Shown: positions 1 to 9,426, numbered from the stretch's first letter. The stretch is 64,000 bases of DNA from Caenimonas sedimenti (GCF_007833165.1 NZ_VOBQ01000021.1:1-64000); one strand, 5' to 3'. Program-made: numbers and translations. Notes: generated by a model from the sequence alone, not told the origin.

Positions 1-307
1 AACTTATCCACAACCGTCGGGCCGCGCGGGGTTATTCACAGTTGAAAGACCGTCTGAGGGTGATCAGCACGCCGAACATGGAAGTCAGAACATCCGAACA
101 GCCTGATCAGATTGGTCGAATTCCGCAAAAACGGCCAATGCGCCACACCATCCAACCGAACTCGTGATGTGGGCGGTGAGCATCAGCGTGCGAATGCGAG
201 GCGACATGTTCATGGCGGATCCTTCTTGATCAGGCGGCAGTCAACTATATCGATGGGGCCGCGGTTGCCAATCATTGTCCGGGCGATGCCTTCCAGCCTA
301 GCCCGTT
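1..307. other. Left-edge region without a recognised gene
   Basis: No open frame here resembles a known protein. The only structure seen is a pair of DnaA-box-like nonamers in the first 40 bases (separate entry). The rest is mixed-composition DNA running into the 3' end of the LysR-like pseudogene. A gene ending just left of the window cannot be excluded. Confidence 0.5.
4..40 (+). promoter_or_regulatory. Two DnaA-box-like nonamers
   Basis: TTATCCACA lies at 4-12 and TTATTCACA at 32-40. Both fit the DnaA box consensus TTATNCACA, lie in the same orientation and start 28 bp apart. DnaA boxes mark chromosomal and some plasmid origins and DnaA-regulated promoters. No rep, parAB or dnaA gene lies in the window, and any remaining origin would be to the left, so function is open. 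A single match inside gmhA (14292-14300) shows that isolated matches occur by chance; two within 37 bp are less likely to. Confidence 0.4.
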
Positions 308-1325
308 TCACGCGGCCTTCAGGTACTCCCGCAGCTTCTGATTGTCCGCCTGCAACTGCGCCCGCATGATCGCCAAGAAGTTTTTCGCGGTGCCTGACAA
401 GACTTGGCCAGCGGGTATCGCCAGGAAACACGAGAACGTCACCTCCACGCTCAACTTGCGAACCACCAGGCCGCGGTCGGCGTAGTCGAGGGCGGTGATG
501 GGATTGATGACGCCCACGCCAAGACCGTGCAGCGCCATCTCGCAGACACTGACGGCGTACGGCGTGTGGATCGACACCGACAAGGTGACGCCGTGTTCGG
601 CGAGCTTGGCGTCCAGCCTGCGCCTGGATGCGTCTTCCGGGTTCAGCGCCAGAAAGGGCAGTTCTGCAAGCTGCTCCGGCCGGATCTGCTTGTGCCTTGC
701 AAGGGGGTGCCCCTTCATCATCACGACCACGCCCGGGAACGTCGCGAATGTGGTCGGCTCCAAGCCGTCGACGGAGACCTCATCGGCCATCAGTCCGAAG
801 TCAGCCAAGCCAGATACGACTCGATCCTTCACTTCCTTGGAGCTGAGAACCTGCAGTGAAACATGGGGCCGGGGGCCCTGCGCGGACGACGCCATCAGTT
901 GCTTCAGGCACCGGGGCATGAACCCAAGCCCGAAGGCGGGGTAGCACGCCACTTGCAATTGATCGACACCAAATTCCCGCAGGCTCTTGACCCGATGCTC
1001 GATGGCACCCAGGCCGACGAACATGCGCTCGACCTCCACCAGTAAGGGGGGATCTCGGTTTCGGTGTAAATCACCGCGCTTTGACGCAGGGGTAAACCCT
1101 TGCATCGCAGCTCGACCCTGCACGCGCCTGACGGTCCTGACGCATGCAATAGCGTGACACTGATCCCTTAGAGCCCGTTCATCGACATTGCTGGCGACCG
1201 AACCTGCGAGCTTGACGCAGTCGCTGCACATCGGCTGTGGTGTCACATCGAAATCGGCTGTGGCCGCGACAGATATCATCCCGCTGCGAACGAGCTCAAT
1301 CTCACGTAAGTTTCCATGAAGCCAT
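308..1325 (-). pseudogene. LysR-family regulator, frameshifted remnant
   Basis: The C-terminal two thirds is a good LysR substrate-binding domain, starting at the linker helix (LLVEVERMFVGLGAIEH) and running to the stop at 308. The expected winged-helix part is disturbed. A helix-turn-helix-like stretch (LREIEL... SVAATADFDVTPQP) reads in the same frame near 1216-1318. The following piece, expected just before the linker helix (KGLPLRQ... YTETE), reads in another frame near 1045-1120, and the residues between look non-native. No clean start codon precedes LREIEL. This fits at least two compensating frameshifts or a rearranged N-terminus, so DNA binding is probably lost. Assembly error is the alternative. 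Confidence 0.6.
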
Positions 1326-1657
1326 CCACGAAAGCACCGCCCCGCAGCGACGTTCAGATCACCCTGGGAGACGGCTGGCAACGATTCGCGTTTAGGACGC
1401 CTGGCTTGGCCTTTCTGGGCACGATCAGGCGTGGCATGGAGATTGGAGCTCTGGCCAGGGATGAAGCCGGCGGCTACCTGCAAGTCAACGGCGACGTCCA
1501 GCAGGTATTGAACAAAAGCCGGGTGGCGGCGCACTTACGCAAGGCGGGCGTCCGGACCGATCCGATTGCGGCGACTTTTCAGCCAACGCAGACGCCACGC
1601 CCCCCGATTCCAGTGGTATTCAAGCGACGACGCCGCATGTTGGTGCCACAGGTTTAG
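1316..1657 (+). CDS. Conserved-looking small hypothetical protein
   Basis: A 113-residue product of unknown function. The middle contains the segment GALARDEAGGYLQVNGDVQQVLNKS, which looks like a compact beta-rich domain, and the tail is basic (KRRRRM). There is no signal peptide or membrane segment. It starts at the broken 5' end of the divergent LysR remnant, so the LysR protein may once have regulated it. No strong ribosome binding site is visible. Codon use suits the region, but no family could be named, so it remains a hypothetical call. Confidence 0.45.
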   Translation: MKPSTKAPPRSDVQITLGDGWQRFAFRTPGLAFLGTIRRGMEIGALARDEAGGYLQVNGDVQQVLNKSRVAAHLRKAGVRTDPIAATFQPTQTPRPPIPVVFKRRRRMLVPQV

Positions 1658-1817
1658 CTCGCCCCCGCCAATCGCAGCCTTGTCGAAACACATTCTCAAG
1701 TCTCGCGGTTACGCCGAAGTCCACATCTGACTTCCGGATTACTCAATGCATTGGTATTTCGCAAGCACCGTGGCCCAACGGCTGGGATATGTTGCCGTCG
1801 CCAGCAACACTTCCGTG

Positions 1818-1838
1818 CCGCATGCATCGCGCATGCGG
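1818..1838. repeat. 8-bp inverted repeat (hairpin)
   Basis: CCGCATGC at 1818-1825 and GCATGCGG at 1831-1838 form a perfect 8-bp stem with a 5-nt loop. It lies in the gap before the DsbA-like gene, about 100 bp upstream of its start. No T-run follows, so it is not a classical terminator; an operator or leader hairpin is possible. Confidence 0.35.
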
Positions 1839-1936
1839 GGAACAGCCCGTTGGAATGGGGAGTCAAGATCGCATTCAACGATAGGGCCGCAACCGTCATT
1901 GTTGCTGGTCCCCGCGAAGCAGATTCGGAGGCAGAA

Positions 1937-2578
1937 ATGACTCGCCAAAAGACCTGGCTGATCTCCATGGCCGTTGGAGCCGTGGTCGCCGCAGTTCTCG
2001 CGTATCTTTTCTGGCCCGCTACCCAGGATCCGTCAACGCAGCCTGTCCAGGCTTCCCTCGTGCGGCCACATTCTCCTGTTCTGGGTGCGGCTCATGCGCC
2101 GGTCACCGTCGTGGAGTTTTTCGACCCGTCCTGCGAGGCCTGCCGCGCCTTCCATCCGTTCGTCAAGAGGCTCCTCCTCGACCATGACGGAAAGGTCCGG
2201 GTCGTGATCCGCTATGCGCCCTTTCACAAGGGCTCCGACGAGGCTGTGGCAATCCTGGAGGCGGCGAGGGAGCAGGGCCGGTACGAAGCAGTGCTGTCGG
2301 CCCTTCTGGAGCGCCAACCGGAGTGGGCTGCTCATGGTGCGCCGGATCTTGCCCTGGCGTGGCAGATCGCGACAGAAGCCGGCCTGGATACGTCGCCGGA
2401 ACGTCGGCAGTCGGCGACCGCCCGAGCGCGCATCGTGCTCGAGCAGGATGTGGCGGACCTGAATACGCTTGGCATCGAGAAGACTCCGACTTTCTTTGTG
2501 AACGGACAGCCTCTCGCACGCTTCCATCCGGACGAGTTGCGCGCGCAGGTCGAGCGCGAGTTGAAGGCGCAACGATGA
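1937..2578 (+). CDS. DsbA-family thioredoxin-like protein
   Basis: A 213-residue membrane-anchored or exported thiol oxidoreductase. Residues 8-26 form a hydrophobic N-terminal segment. The thioredoxin fold follows with active site CEAC at 66-69 inside FFDPSCEACRAFH, and the cis-proline region TPTFFVNG lies near 183-190. This resembles DsbA/DsbG-type proteins acting on periplasmic cysteines. The start at 1937 follows a GGAG ribosome binding site at 1927-1931; upstream in-frame starts have no such site. The stop overlaps the next start as ATGA, so the two genes are coupled. In context it may protect or assemble cysteine-rich periplasmic metal proteins (inference). Confidence 0.85.
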   Translation: MTRQKTWLISMAVGAVVAAVLAYLFWPATQDPSTQPVQASLVRPHSPVLGAAHAPVTVVEFFDPSCEACRAFHPFVKRLLLDHDGKVRVVIRYAPFHKGSDEAVAILEAAREQGRYEAVLSALLERQPEWAAHGAPDLALAWQIATEAGLDTSPERRQSATARARIVLEQDVADLNTLGIEKTPTFFVNGQPLARFHPDELRAQVERELKAQR

Positions 2579-3162
2579 ATGCTTCGCGCCTGATGGATCC
2601 GGGCAAAGGTCGTGATTTTGCCGGCGGGCTCGTTCTGGCGCTGGGGTATCTGCTGCTCGGGATCGTGCCCACCGCGCTCTTCGCCACGGGCTACGTCGGC
2701 GGCTTCCTCCTGTGGGTCTGTACGCGCGGTAGAGAATTTGGTTTCGTGGCGGTGCGCGGTCCCTATTGGCTGACCATGGCGCTTTTCGTCGCTCACAAGG
2801 TTGAGGAAAGTCAGACTGACTTCTTCCCTGCGCTGTCCCAGTTGACTGGGCACCCGGTGCCTCAGGAGATCACGCCGGCAGGCGCGCTGCTTTACGCCTT
2901 GGCGGGCGCTTGGCTGTTGGTTCCGGTCCTGATGCCTCGGCGTATGCCGTTTGGGTCGTTCCTGGCGTGGTCCTTCTTCTGTGCGATGGGTATCACTGAG
3001 CTGGCGCATTTTGTGTTCCCGCTGTTCATGGCTGGGCCCTATGCGTACTTTCCAGGGATGGCCACAGTGGCTCTTCTTGCACCTTCTGCATGGTGGGGGC
3101 TATTCCGGATGGTGCGCCCCGTACCGGGATCGTCGAGTGGCGAAACGGGGAAGGCCACATGA
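2575..3162 (+). CDS. HXXEE-domain integral membrane protein
   Basis: A 195-residue protein with about five hydrophobic segments. It carries the signature H-x-x-E-E at 74-78 (HKVEE) that defines the HXXEE family of unknown function, with a further conserved-looking ELAHFVFP segment. The buried His and two Glu could form a metal or di-metal site. Its ATG overlaps the stop of the DsbA-like gene, which implies translational coupling and a shared task, for example an envelope redox or metal step. The function of the family is not established. Confidence 0.75.
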   Translation: MNASRLMDPGKGRDFAGGLVLALGYLLLGIVPTALFATGYVGGFLLWVCTRGREFGFVAVRGPYWLTMALFVAHKVEESQTDFFPALSQLTGHPVPQEITPAGALLYALAGAWLLVPVLMPRRMPFGSFLAWSFFCAMGITELAHFVFPLFMAGPYAYFPGMATVALLAPSAWWGLFRMVRPVPGSSSGETGKAT

Positions 3163-3334
3163 CCTCCGCGCCGCGGATGCGCTCATCCAGGCATGCCGTC
3201 TGAACGGCCGCGGAAGCGTCGCCTTGGCGATCGAGCCGCCGAAGATTGCGATCCCTTGGGCAGCCAGCATTACAGCGCCGTCATGGAGCAGGTCAAAATT
3301 GACAGACCCCTCCCGGGTTGACTGCGACTTGCCC

Positions 3335-3348
3335 TAGAATCCGCCCCA
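3335..3348 (+). promoter_or_regulatory. Likely -10 box immediately upstream of czcI
   Basis: TAGAAT at 3335-3340 lies 8 nt before the czcI ATG, so transcription would begin at or next to the start codon. No Shine-Dalgarno sequence is present. The same TAGAATCC string precedes the CzcI-like gene at 19124. A matching -35 at normal spacing is not obvious. Confidence 0.4.
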
Positions 3349-3744
3349 ATGCGTCGTTGGCTCCTGATCCTGCTGCTGTGCTTGCTGCCATACCAGATGG
3401 TCTGGGCGGCTGCCGCGCCGTACTGCGCGCACGAGCCCGAGGTGAAGGTGCAGCATCTCGGCCACCACGAACACAAGCATCAAGCCGCGGATGCCCAGGC
3501 CGAGGGGGACGATGGGCCGGCCGGCAGTTTTCATGCGGACTGCGAAAGTTGCCACTTGGCGAATCCCGGCTGGGTTGTTGAGGATTTGCTGACGTTCAAC
3601 CAATCAACGATGAGCGTGCAGATGTACGCCGCGCCGCGCTATTCATCGTGCGTTCCACCCGGGCCGGAGCGCCCGCAGAGGCTCCTCGCTTGCTCAGCCG
3701 TGCGATTCGGCAGCGTTGGCGTGCTCGACTCCTCTCCCATCTAG
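3349..3744 (+). CDS. czcI: CzcI-like periplasmic metal-operon protein
   Basis: A 131-residue exported protein. Residues 1-20 are a signal peptide (LLILLLCLLPYQMVWA). A His-rich stretch follows (HLGHHEHKH), then the cysteine pair HADCESCHL and the PPGPERPQR motif seen near the end of CzcI proteins. CzcI is encoded at the head of czc operons and is thought to modulate their metal response. The C-terminus continues about 20 residues beyond the usual end of the family, possibly through loss of the original stop. czcC follows after 57 bp. Confidence 0.75.
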   Translation: MRRWLLILLLCLLPYQMVWAAAAPYCAHEPEVKVQHLGHHEHKHQAADAQAEGDDGPAGSFHADCESCHLANPGWVVEDLLTFNQSTMSVQMYAAPRYSSCVPPGPERPQRLLACSAVRFGSVGVLDSSPI

Positions 3745-3801
3745 AGTCCTCCTCCTTCGCATTCCGAATCGCTTCTGTCTCGTGACAAGAAGGATGGTTC
3801 G

Positions 3802-5076
3802 ATGCGATTCCCTTTGTTGGCGCTGGCCTCTGTGCTTTGCGCCGCGGTTGCCCAAGGGCAGACCCTTGGTGCCCCGACCTCAACGCCATTGACGCTGGGC
3901 GATGCCATTCGGCTGGCGGAAGTGGCCAGCCCGGCGTTGCGCGCGCGTGAGGCTCAGTTGGCCTCCGGTGAGGGCTTGCGCCAGGAAGCAGCGTCGCTGC
4001 TGGCCAACAACCCGGAACTGGGTTTCGAGCAATCGCGCAAGCGCCCGAGCAATACCGGTGAGTCGAGCTACTCCGAGCGCACCTTTCGCATCGCCCAACC
4101 GTTCGAAACCGGCGGGCAGCAGGGGCGGCGCCGTGAGGCCGCGGCGGCCACGCTGGAAGCGATCCGGGCCGAGATCGACGACGCCCGCAACCAGGCGCGC
4201 ACCGACGCGGCGCTACGGTTCAACGGCGTGCTCGTCGCGCAACGGCGCGTGCTGATCGAACAACGTTCCCTCGCGCTCTTCGATAGTTCGTCGCAGGCCG
4301 TTGCCCGACGTCGCGCTGCGGGGGAGGACACCCGCCTGGATGCCAATGTCGCGCTGATCGAGGCCGAGCGTGCGCGCAATGCCCTGGCCCAGGCGCGCGA
4401 GCAATTGCTGGACGCGCGCACCGAATTGGCGACCGTCCTGCAGCTGCCGCCTGCCCAATTACCCGAAGTCGCTGGCGACCTCGGTCACGCCGGCGCCGTG
4501 CCCTATTCGCTCGACCAGTTGCTGCTCGCAGTCCAGACGCTGCCCCGCCAGAAGGCGCTCGCTGCACGTGAAGCCGCGGCCCGTGCTCGACTTGGCGTTG
4601 AACAGGCCAGCCGCTCGCCCGATCTCACCGTGGGTCTCGATGTTGGCCGCGAAGGTCCTCCCAATGGGCGGGAACAGGTCGCCACCCTCTCGTTGTCCCT
4701 GCCGCTGCCGATCTTCAAGCGCAACTCCGCCGCCATCGGCCAGGCGATGACCGACCTGACCCAGGCGGAGATCGAGCGAGCCACCGCGATTCGCGACGGC
4801 GAAGCGCAGGTTCGTCGCCTGTGGCTGCGGCTGGCCAGCCAGCGCGATCGGGTGCAGCGCCTTCAGCAAGCCATGGTGCCAGCCTCCGCGGACAACCAGC
4901 AACTGGCCACGCGCTCCCGCCAGGCCGGACAGATCGGCCTGCTGGACCAGCTCCTCGTCAACCGCCAGGCGCTGGACGCTGAGCGCGAACTGAATGACGC
5001 GCTGAACGATTTCCATACAACCCGAATTGAACTTGAACGTGCGGCTGGCTGGCCGCCGGAAGGAACTCCCCGATGA
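3802..5076 (+). CDS. czcC: CzcC outer-membrane channel (TolC family)
   Basis: A 424-residue outer-membrane factor of a tripartite heavy-metal RND pump. It has a signal peptide (about 1-19, cleavage near AVAQGQ), then the TolC/OEP repeats rich in long alpha helices (LRAREAQLASGEG..., LDANVALIEAERARNALAQAREQ). Length and order fit CzcC/CusC-type channels. It forms the trans-outer-membrane duct for ions passed on by CzcBA. The stop overlaps the start of czcB by 4 bp, so expression is coupled. Metal specificity cannot be read from this subunit. Confidence 0.88.
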   Translation: MRFPLLALASVLCAAVAQGQTLGAPTSTPLTLGDAIRLAEVASPALRAREAQLASGEGLRQEAASLLANNPELGFEQSRKRPSNTGESSYSERTFRIAQPFETGGQQGRRREAAAATLEAIRAEIDDARNQARTDAALRFNGVLVAQRRVLIEQRSLALFDSSSQAVARRRAAGEDTRLDANVALIEAERARNALAQAREQLLDARTELATVLQLPPAQLPEVAGDLGHAGAVPYSLDQLLLAVQTLPRQKALAAREAAARARLGVEQASRSPDLTVGLDVGREGPPNGREQVATLSLSLPLPIFKRNSAAIGQAMTDLTQAEIERATAIRDGEAQVRRLWLRLASQRDRVQRLQQAMVPASADNQQLATRSRQAGQIGLLDQLLVNRQALDAERELNDALNDFHTTRIELERAAGWPPEGTPR

Positions 5077-6263
5077 CGACGAATAAATTCCGGCACGGTC
5101 GGCTGCCCCGGTTGACCTTGGCGATCCTGATGGCACTTGCGGTCTCGCTGACTTCCTGTGGGAAGTCAGGCGACAAGGCCGCAGGCAAGGACGAACATGG
5201 CGAGAAGGGCCACAAGGAAGAAGAAAAGGAACTCACGCTCACGACTGAGGAAGCAACCCGCGCGGGCGTGAAGGTGGAAGCGCTCAATGCGCAGAAGCTG
5301 GCGACCACCATCGTGGTGACCGCGACCATCCAGGCCGATCAAGACCGCATCGCGCGGGTTTCTCCGCGCACCGAAGGGAGGATCACTTCCGCGCCGGCGC
5401 GCCTGGGCGACCGGGTGGGGGCCGGCCAAGTTCTCGCGTCGCTGGACAGCGTGGGCGTTGGCGAGGCCCATGCCGCGCTGCTGCAAGCGCAGTCGGAGCT
5501 GAGGATTGCAGAGGCCGACTTCAAGCGAGCCGAAGCGCTGGTGGCCGACGAGATCATTCCGCGCAAGGATTTCCTGCGGGCACAGTCCGATCGGGAAAAG
5601 GCAGCCTCCAGTGTGCGTGCTGCCACTGACCGTCTGCGGCTGCTGGGTGGCAATCCCGCCGCGTCGGGCCGCGGCATCTCCGGCTTCGCGGTGAGTGCGC
5701 CGTTTGCGGGCACCATCATCGAAAAGAAGGCGACGCTCGGCGACCTCGCCAGCCCCAGCCAACCGCTGTTCACCATCGCGGACCTGAGCCGCGTATGGAT
5801 CGTGGCCGACCTCCCCGAGGCCGCCTTGTCCCAGGTCCGTATCGGCGCAAACGCCAAGATCAGTGTTCCCAGCTACCCGAATGACGTCTTCGCGGGACGC
5901 GTCAGTCACATTGGTGCGGTCCTGAACAAAGAGACCCGGACGGTGGCCGCCCGCATCGAAGTCGGGAACAGCGATGGCCGGCTGAAGCCGGACATGTTTG
6001 CCACGGCAACGATCGAAGTTGCCGGCGACACGCGCGAGCTGATGACGCTGCCCGATCCGGCCATCGTGCTGATGGATGGCCAGCCGACCGTGTTCGTCTA
6101 CGAACAGGGCGCCTACGTCGCCCGCGCGATCCAGCCGGGGGAACGAATGGGCGGACGCACCGTTGTGACCGGCGGCATCAAGCCCGGCGAACAGGTGGTC
6201 ACCGCGGGTGCCTACGAGCTGAAGGCTCGCAAGCAGAAGTCCCAACTCGGCCACGGCCACTAG
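5073..6263 (+). CDS. czcB: CzcB periplasmic adaptor (membrane fusion protein)
   Basis: A 396-residue RND adaptor lipoprotein. The lipobox SLTSC lies near residue 29, followed by a charged linker (KDEHGEKGHKEEEKE) that could bind metal. The barrel-sandwich and alpha-hairpin domains follow (VSPRTEGRITSAPARLGDRVGAGQVLASL; LRIAEADFKRAEALVADEIIPRKDF), then beta-barrel and membrane-proximal domains (TVAARIEVGNSDGRLKPDMFATATIEV). It joins CzcC to CzcA and may deliver periplasmic ions. The coding frame overlaps czcC and precedes czcA by 13 bp. Confidence 0.9.
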   Translation: MTTNKFRHGRLPRLTLAILMALAVSLTSCGKSGDKAAGKDEHGEKGHKEEEKELTLTTEEATRAGVKVEALNAQKLATTIVVTATIQADQDRIARVSPRTEGRITSAPARLGDRVGAGQVLASLDSVGVGEAHAALLQAQSELRIAEADFKRAEALVADEIIPRKDFLRAQSDREKAASSVRAATDRLRLLGGNPAASGRGISGFAVSAPFAGTIIEKKATLGDLASPSQPLFTIADLSRVWIVADLPEAALSQVRIGANAKISVPSYPNDVFAGRVSHIGAVLNKETRTVAARIEVGNSDGRLKPDMFATATIEVAGDTRELMTLPDPAIVLMDGQPTVFVYEQGAYVARAIQPGERMGGRTVVTGGIKPGEQVVTAGAYELKARKQKSQLGHGH

Positions 6264-6276
6264 AGGGCCGCACGAC

Positions 6277-9200
6277 ATGCTCAACGCAATCGTAGACGCC
6301 TCGCTGCGCTACAAGGTGCTGGTGCTGGTGGCCTTCGGGGTTCTGGTGGGCCTGGGGATCATGGCGTTCCGGGCCGTCCCGGTCGACGCCTTCCCAGACG
6401 TCACACCGGCCCAGGTCAATATCTACACCGAATCGCCAGGCGTGGCCGCCGAGGACATCGAGCGCCTGCTCACAGTCCCGATCGAAGGCGCAATGGCGGG
6501 CCTGGCCAACGTGGAAGTCGTCCGCTCGGTTTCCCTGTTCGGTCTTTCCTACGTCGGCGTGTATTTCACCGACGACGTCGATATCTACTTCGCGCGCCGA
6601 CTGGTTGGCGAGAAGCTGCAGGAGGTCAAGGAGCGCCTGCCGCAAGGCTATGGCGAGCCGGTGCTGGGGCCCAACAGTTCCGGTCTGGGGCAGGTCTTCT
6701 GGTACACGATCGAAGACGCCGACAAGAAGCTGAGCGCCATGGACCTGCGCACGCTGCACGACTGGACCGTGCGGCTGATCCTGCGAACAGCTCCCGGCGT
6801 AGACGACGTGACCACGTGGGGTGGGCACGAGAAACAGTACCAAGTGCAGATCGATCCGCGGCGCCTGGTGAAGTACGGCCTCTCATTCAAACAGGTGATG
6901 GAGGCCCTGGCCGCCAACAACAAGCAGGTTGGGGGTCAGTATCTCAACATTGGAGTTGAGCAGTACCTGGTGCGCGGGCTGGGGCTGGTCGCCAATTCGG
7001 CCGACATCGGGTCCATCGTGGTCGCCGAGCGCGCGGGCGCGCCGATCTACATCCGCGACGTCGCCGACGTGAAGGAGGCTCCGGCCGTGCGATTCGGCGC
7101 GGTGACCCGGGACGGCCGCGAAACCGTGCTGGGCATCGCTTTGGCTCGCATCAACGAGAACGCGGCCACGGTCGTTGAGGGCGTGAAGGCCAAACTCAAG
7201 ATCGCTCAGGCGGCCCTTCCCAAAGGCATCGAGCTGAAGGCGGTCTACGACCGCACCGAGATCGTCGACAAGGCCATGAAGACCGCGTCGAGCGCGTTGC
7301 TGGAAGGCTCCATTCTGGTGGCGGTCGTGCTGTTCCTCTTCCTCGGGGAATTCCGCTCGGCGATCGTGGTGATCGTCACGTTGCCGCTTGCAATGTTGTT
7401 CGCCTTCATCATGATGTATCGGTTCGGCCTATCGGCCAACCTGATGTCGCTGGCAGGGCTGGCGATCGGCATCGGAATGATGGTCGATGGTGCGGTGGTG
7501 ATGGTGGAGAACGCCTTCCGGCTGCTGTCGCACGCCCGGGAGTCGGGACGGCCCATCAACAGGACCCATGTGGTCCTGGAAGCCGCCCGCGAAGTGGCGA
7601 ACCCCATTGCCTTCGCCATCATGATCATCATCGTGGTGTTCCTGCCCCTGTTCTCGCTGACCGGGCTGGAAGGCAAGCTGTTCAAGCCAATGGCGTTGAC
7701 CATCACGTTCGCGATGGCGGGCTCGCTCCTGCTATCCCTCACGCTGGTGCCGGTGTTGGCGGCCATGATCCTCAAGCCCAAGGAAGAGAAGGACACCTGG
7801 CTGGTCGCTAAAGCCAAGGGCATCTACCTGCCCCTGCTGGACTGGGCGCTCGACCGCAAGAAGGTCGTGATCGGTGCCGCGGTGGGGCTCTTGCTCTTCT
7901 CGCTTGCGTTGTTCCCGTTCCTTGGCAAGGAGTTCATGCCGCAGCTTCAAGAGGGCGCGATCATGTTCCGGGTCGTCGGAATTCCGTCGACTTCGCTGGA
8001 CGAGTCGATCCGGGTGGCCAATGTGATGGACGCCAGCCTGCGCAAGAAGTACCCGCAGGTGCGTTCTGTGCTGGCCACCATCGGCCGCGCGGAAAAAGGC
8101 GAGACCGCCGACGTCAACTACATGGAGGTGCTGCTCGATCTGAAACCGCAGGACGAGTGGCCGACCAAGCAGTCGTACTCGGCGCTGGGCAAGGAAATGC
8201 AGGAGTTCCTGGAAGGCGAGGTCCAGACGGCCGTCTTCGGAGCCACCCAGCCGATCCAGATGCGCGTGGAAGAACTGATCTCCGGCGTGCGCGCGACGCT
8301 CGCTTTGAAGGTCTACGGCGAGGATCTCGACCGGCTGGAAGAGCTGTCGGCGCAGCTGAAAGGGGTGATCGGTGCCGTCCCCGGCGTTGCCGACCTGTCC
8401 GCGGAGGCCAACAAGGGCAAGCCGCAGATGGTCATCAAGGTAGACCGGGCAGCAGCCGCGCGCTACGGGCTGAATGCCGATGACATCCTGGAGATCGTGC
8501 AGTCAGGCATCGGCGGCTCCACCGTGTCCACGCTGATCGACGGCACCCGCCGATTCGACATCGCGGTGCGGCTGGCAGACGAATTCCGCAGCAGCCCCTC
8601 GGCGATCGCGGCGATCCCGATCCGGACCAGCGAAGGGGCCCTCGTGCCGTTTTCGCAAGTGGCGAAGATCGAGCTCGCCGAGGGCTACACCTTCGTGCGC
8701 CGCGAAGCGCTGCAGCGGTATGCCGTACTGCAGATGGACGTGCAGGGACGCGACGTGGACAGCTTCGTGAAGGATGCGAATGCCGCGATCCAGGCGAAGG
8801 TCAAACTGCCGCAGGGGTACTGGGTGGAGTGGGGTGGGGCCTTCGAGAACCAGCAGCGCGCGATGGCCAGGCTGGCCCTGATCGTTCCGCTGACCATCGG
8901 CCTGATTTTCATCCTGCTTTACACGGCGTTCAACTCCGTGCGGCATGCGACCCTGATTATTGCCAACGTGCCGTTCGCCATCATCGGCGGGATCATCGGA
9001 CTCTTCATCACGGGGCAGTACCTTTCCGTCCCATCGGCCATCGGGTTCATCGCGGTCTTCGGGGTGGCGATGCTCAACGGCATCGTGCTGGTGACCTTCC
9101 TGAACGAGCAACGAAAGCACGGCCTGTCGATCCGGGACGCGGTTCGGCAGGGCGCAGCGCTGCGATTGCGCCCTGTGCTCATGACCGCGTCCGTGGCCAT

Positions 9201-9426
9201 CCTGGGCTTGGTTCCAATGCTGCTGTCATCCGGCGTTGGGGCCGAGACCCAGCGGCCGCTGGCAACCGTCGTGGTGGGGGGCCTCATCACTTCGACCTTG
9301 CTGACGCTTCTGTTGCTGCCTTTGATCTACGAATGGTCGGAGACCCGCGCCGAAGCCAAGCGCGTTCGCGATGACCCACCTGAGGAATCCGATCCACCTC
9401 TGCTCGCAGCCAAGGAGATGCCATGA
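6277..9426 (+). CDS. czcA: CzcA-type HME-RND metal efflux pump
   Basis: A 1049-residue proton-driven inner-membrane pump. It has the usual 12-helix RND layout with two large periplasmic loops. Residues near 400-415 read AIGIGMMVDGAVVMVEN, the TM4 motif carrying the acidic proton-relay residue in heavy-metal (HME) RND proteins. That motif has DGA like divalent-cation pumps but AIGIG instead of the classical DFG, so Co/Zn/Cd specificity is inferred from the family only. The CusA copper methionines are not apparent in the cleft. A long charged C-terminal tail (RAEAKRVRDDPPEESD) overlaps the PII-like gene start by 4 bp. Confidence 0.9.
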   Translation: MLNAIVDASLRYKVLVLVAFGVLVGLGIMAFRAVPVDAFPDVTPAQVNIYTESPGVAAEDIERLLTVPIEGAMAGLANVEVVRSVSLFGLSYVGVYFTDDVDIYFARRLVGEKLQEVKERLPQGYGEPVLGPNSSGLGQVFWYTIEDADKKLSAMDLRTLHDWTVRLILRTAPGVDDVTTWGGHEKQYQVQIDPRRLVKYGLSFKQVMEALAANNKQVGGQYLNIGVEQYLVRGLGLVANSADIGSIVVAERAGAPIYIRDVADVKEAPAVRFGAVTRDGRETVLGIALARINENAATVVEGVKAKLKIAQAALPKGIELKAVYDRTEIVDKAMKTASSALLEGSILVAVVLFLFLGEFRSAIVVIVTLPLAMLFAFIMMYRFGLSANLMSLAGLAIGIGMMVDGAVVMVENAFRLLSHARESGRPINRTHVVLEAAREVANPIAFAIMIIIVVFLPLFSLTGLEGKLFKPMALTITFAMAGSLLLSLTLVPVLAAMILKPKEEKDTWLVAKAKGIYLPLLDWALDRKKVVIGAAVGLLLFSLALFPFLGKEFMPQLQEGAIMFRVVGIPSTSLDESIRVANVMDASLRKKYPQVRSVLATIGRAEKGETADVNYMEVLLDLKPQDEWPTKQSYSALGKEMQEFLEGEVQTAVFGATQPIQMRVEELISGVRATLALKVYGEDLDRLEELSAQLKGVIGAVPGVADLSAEANKGKPQMVIKVDRAAAARYGLNADDILEIVQSGIGGSTVSTLIDGTRRFDIAVRLADEFRSSPSAIAAIPIRTSEGALVPFSQVAKIELAEGYTFVRREALQRYAVLQMDVQGRDVDSFVKDANAAIQAKVKLPQGYWVEWGGAFENQQRAMARLALIVPLTIGLIFILLYTAFNSVRHATLIIANVPFAIIGGIIGLFITGQYLSVPSAIGFIAVFGVAMLNGIVLVTFLNEQRKHGLSIRDAVRQGAALRLRPVLMTASVAILGLVPMLLSSGVGAETQRPLATVVVGGLITSTLLTLLLLPLIYEWSETRAEAKRVRDDPPEESDPPLLAAKEMP

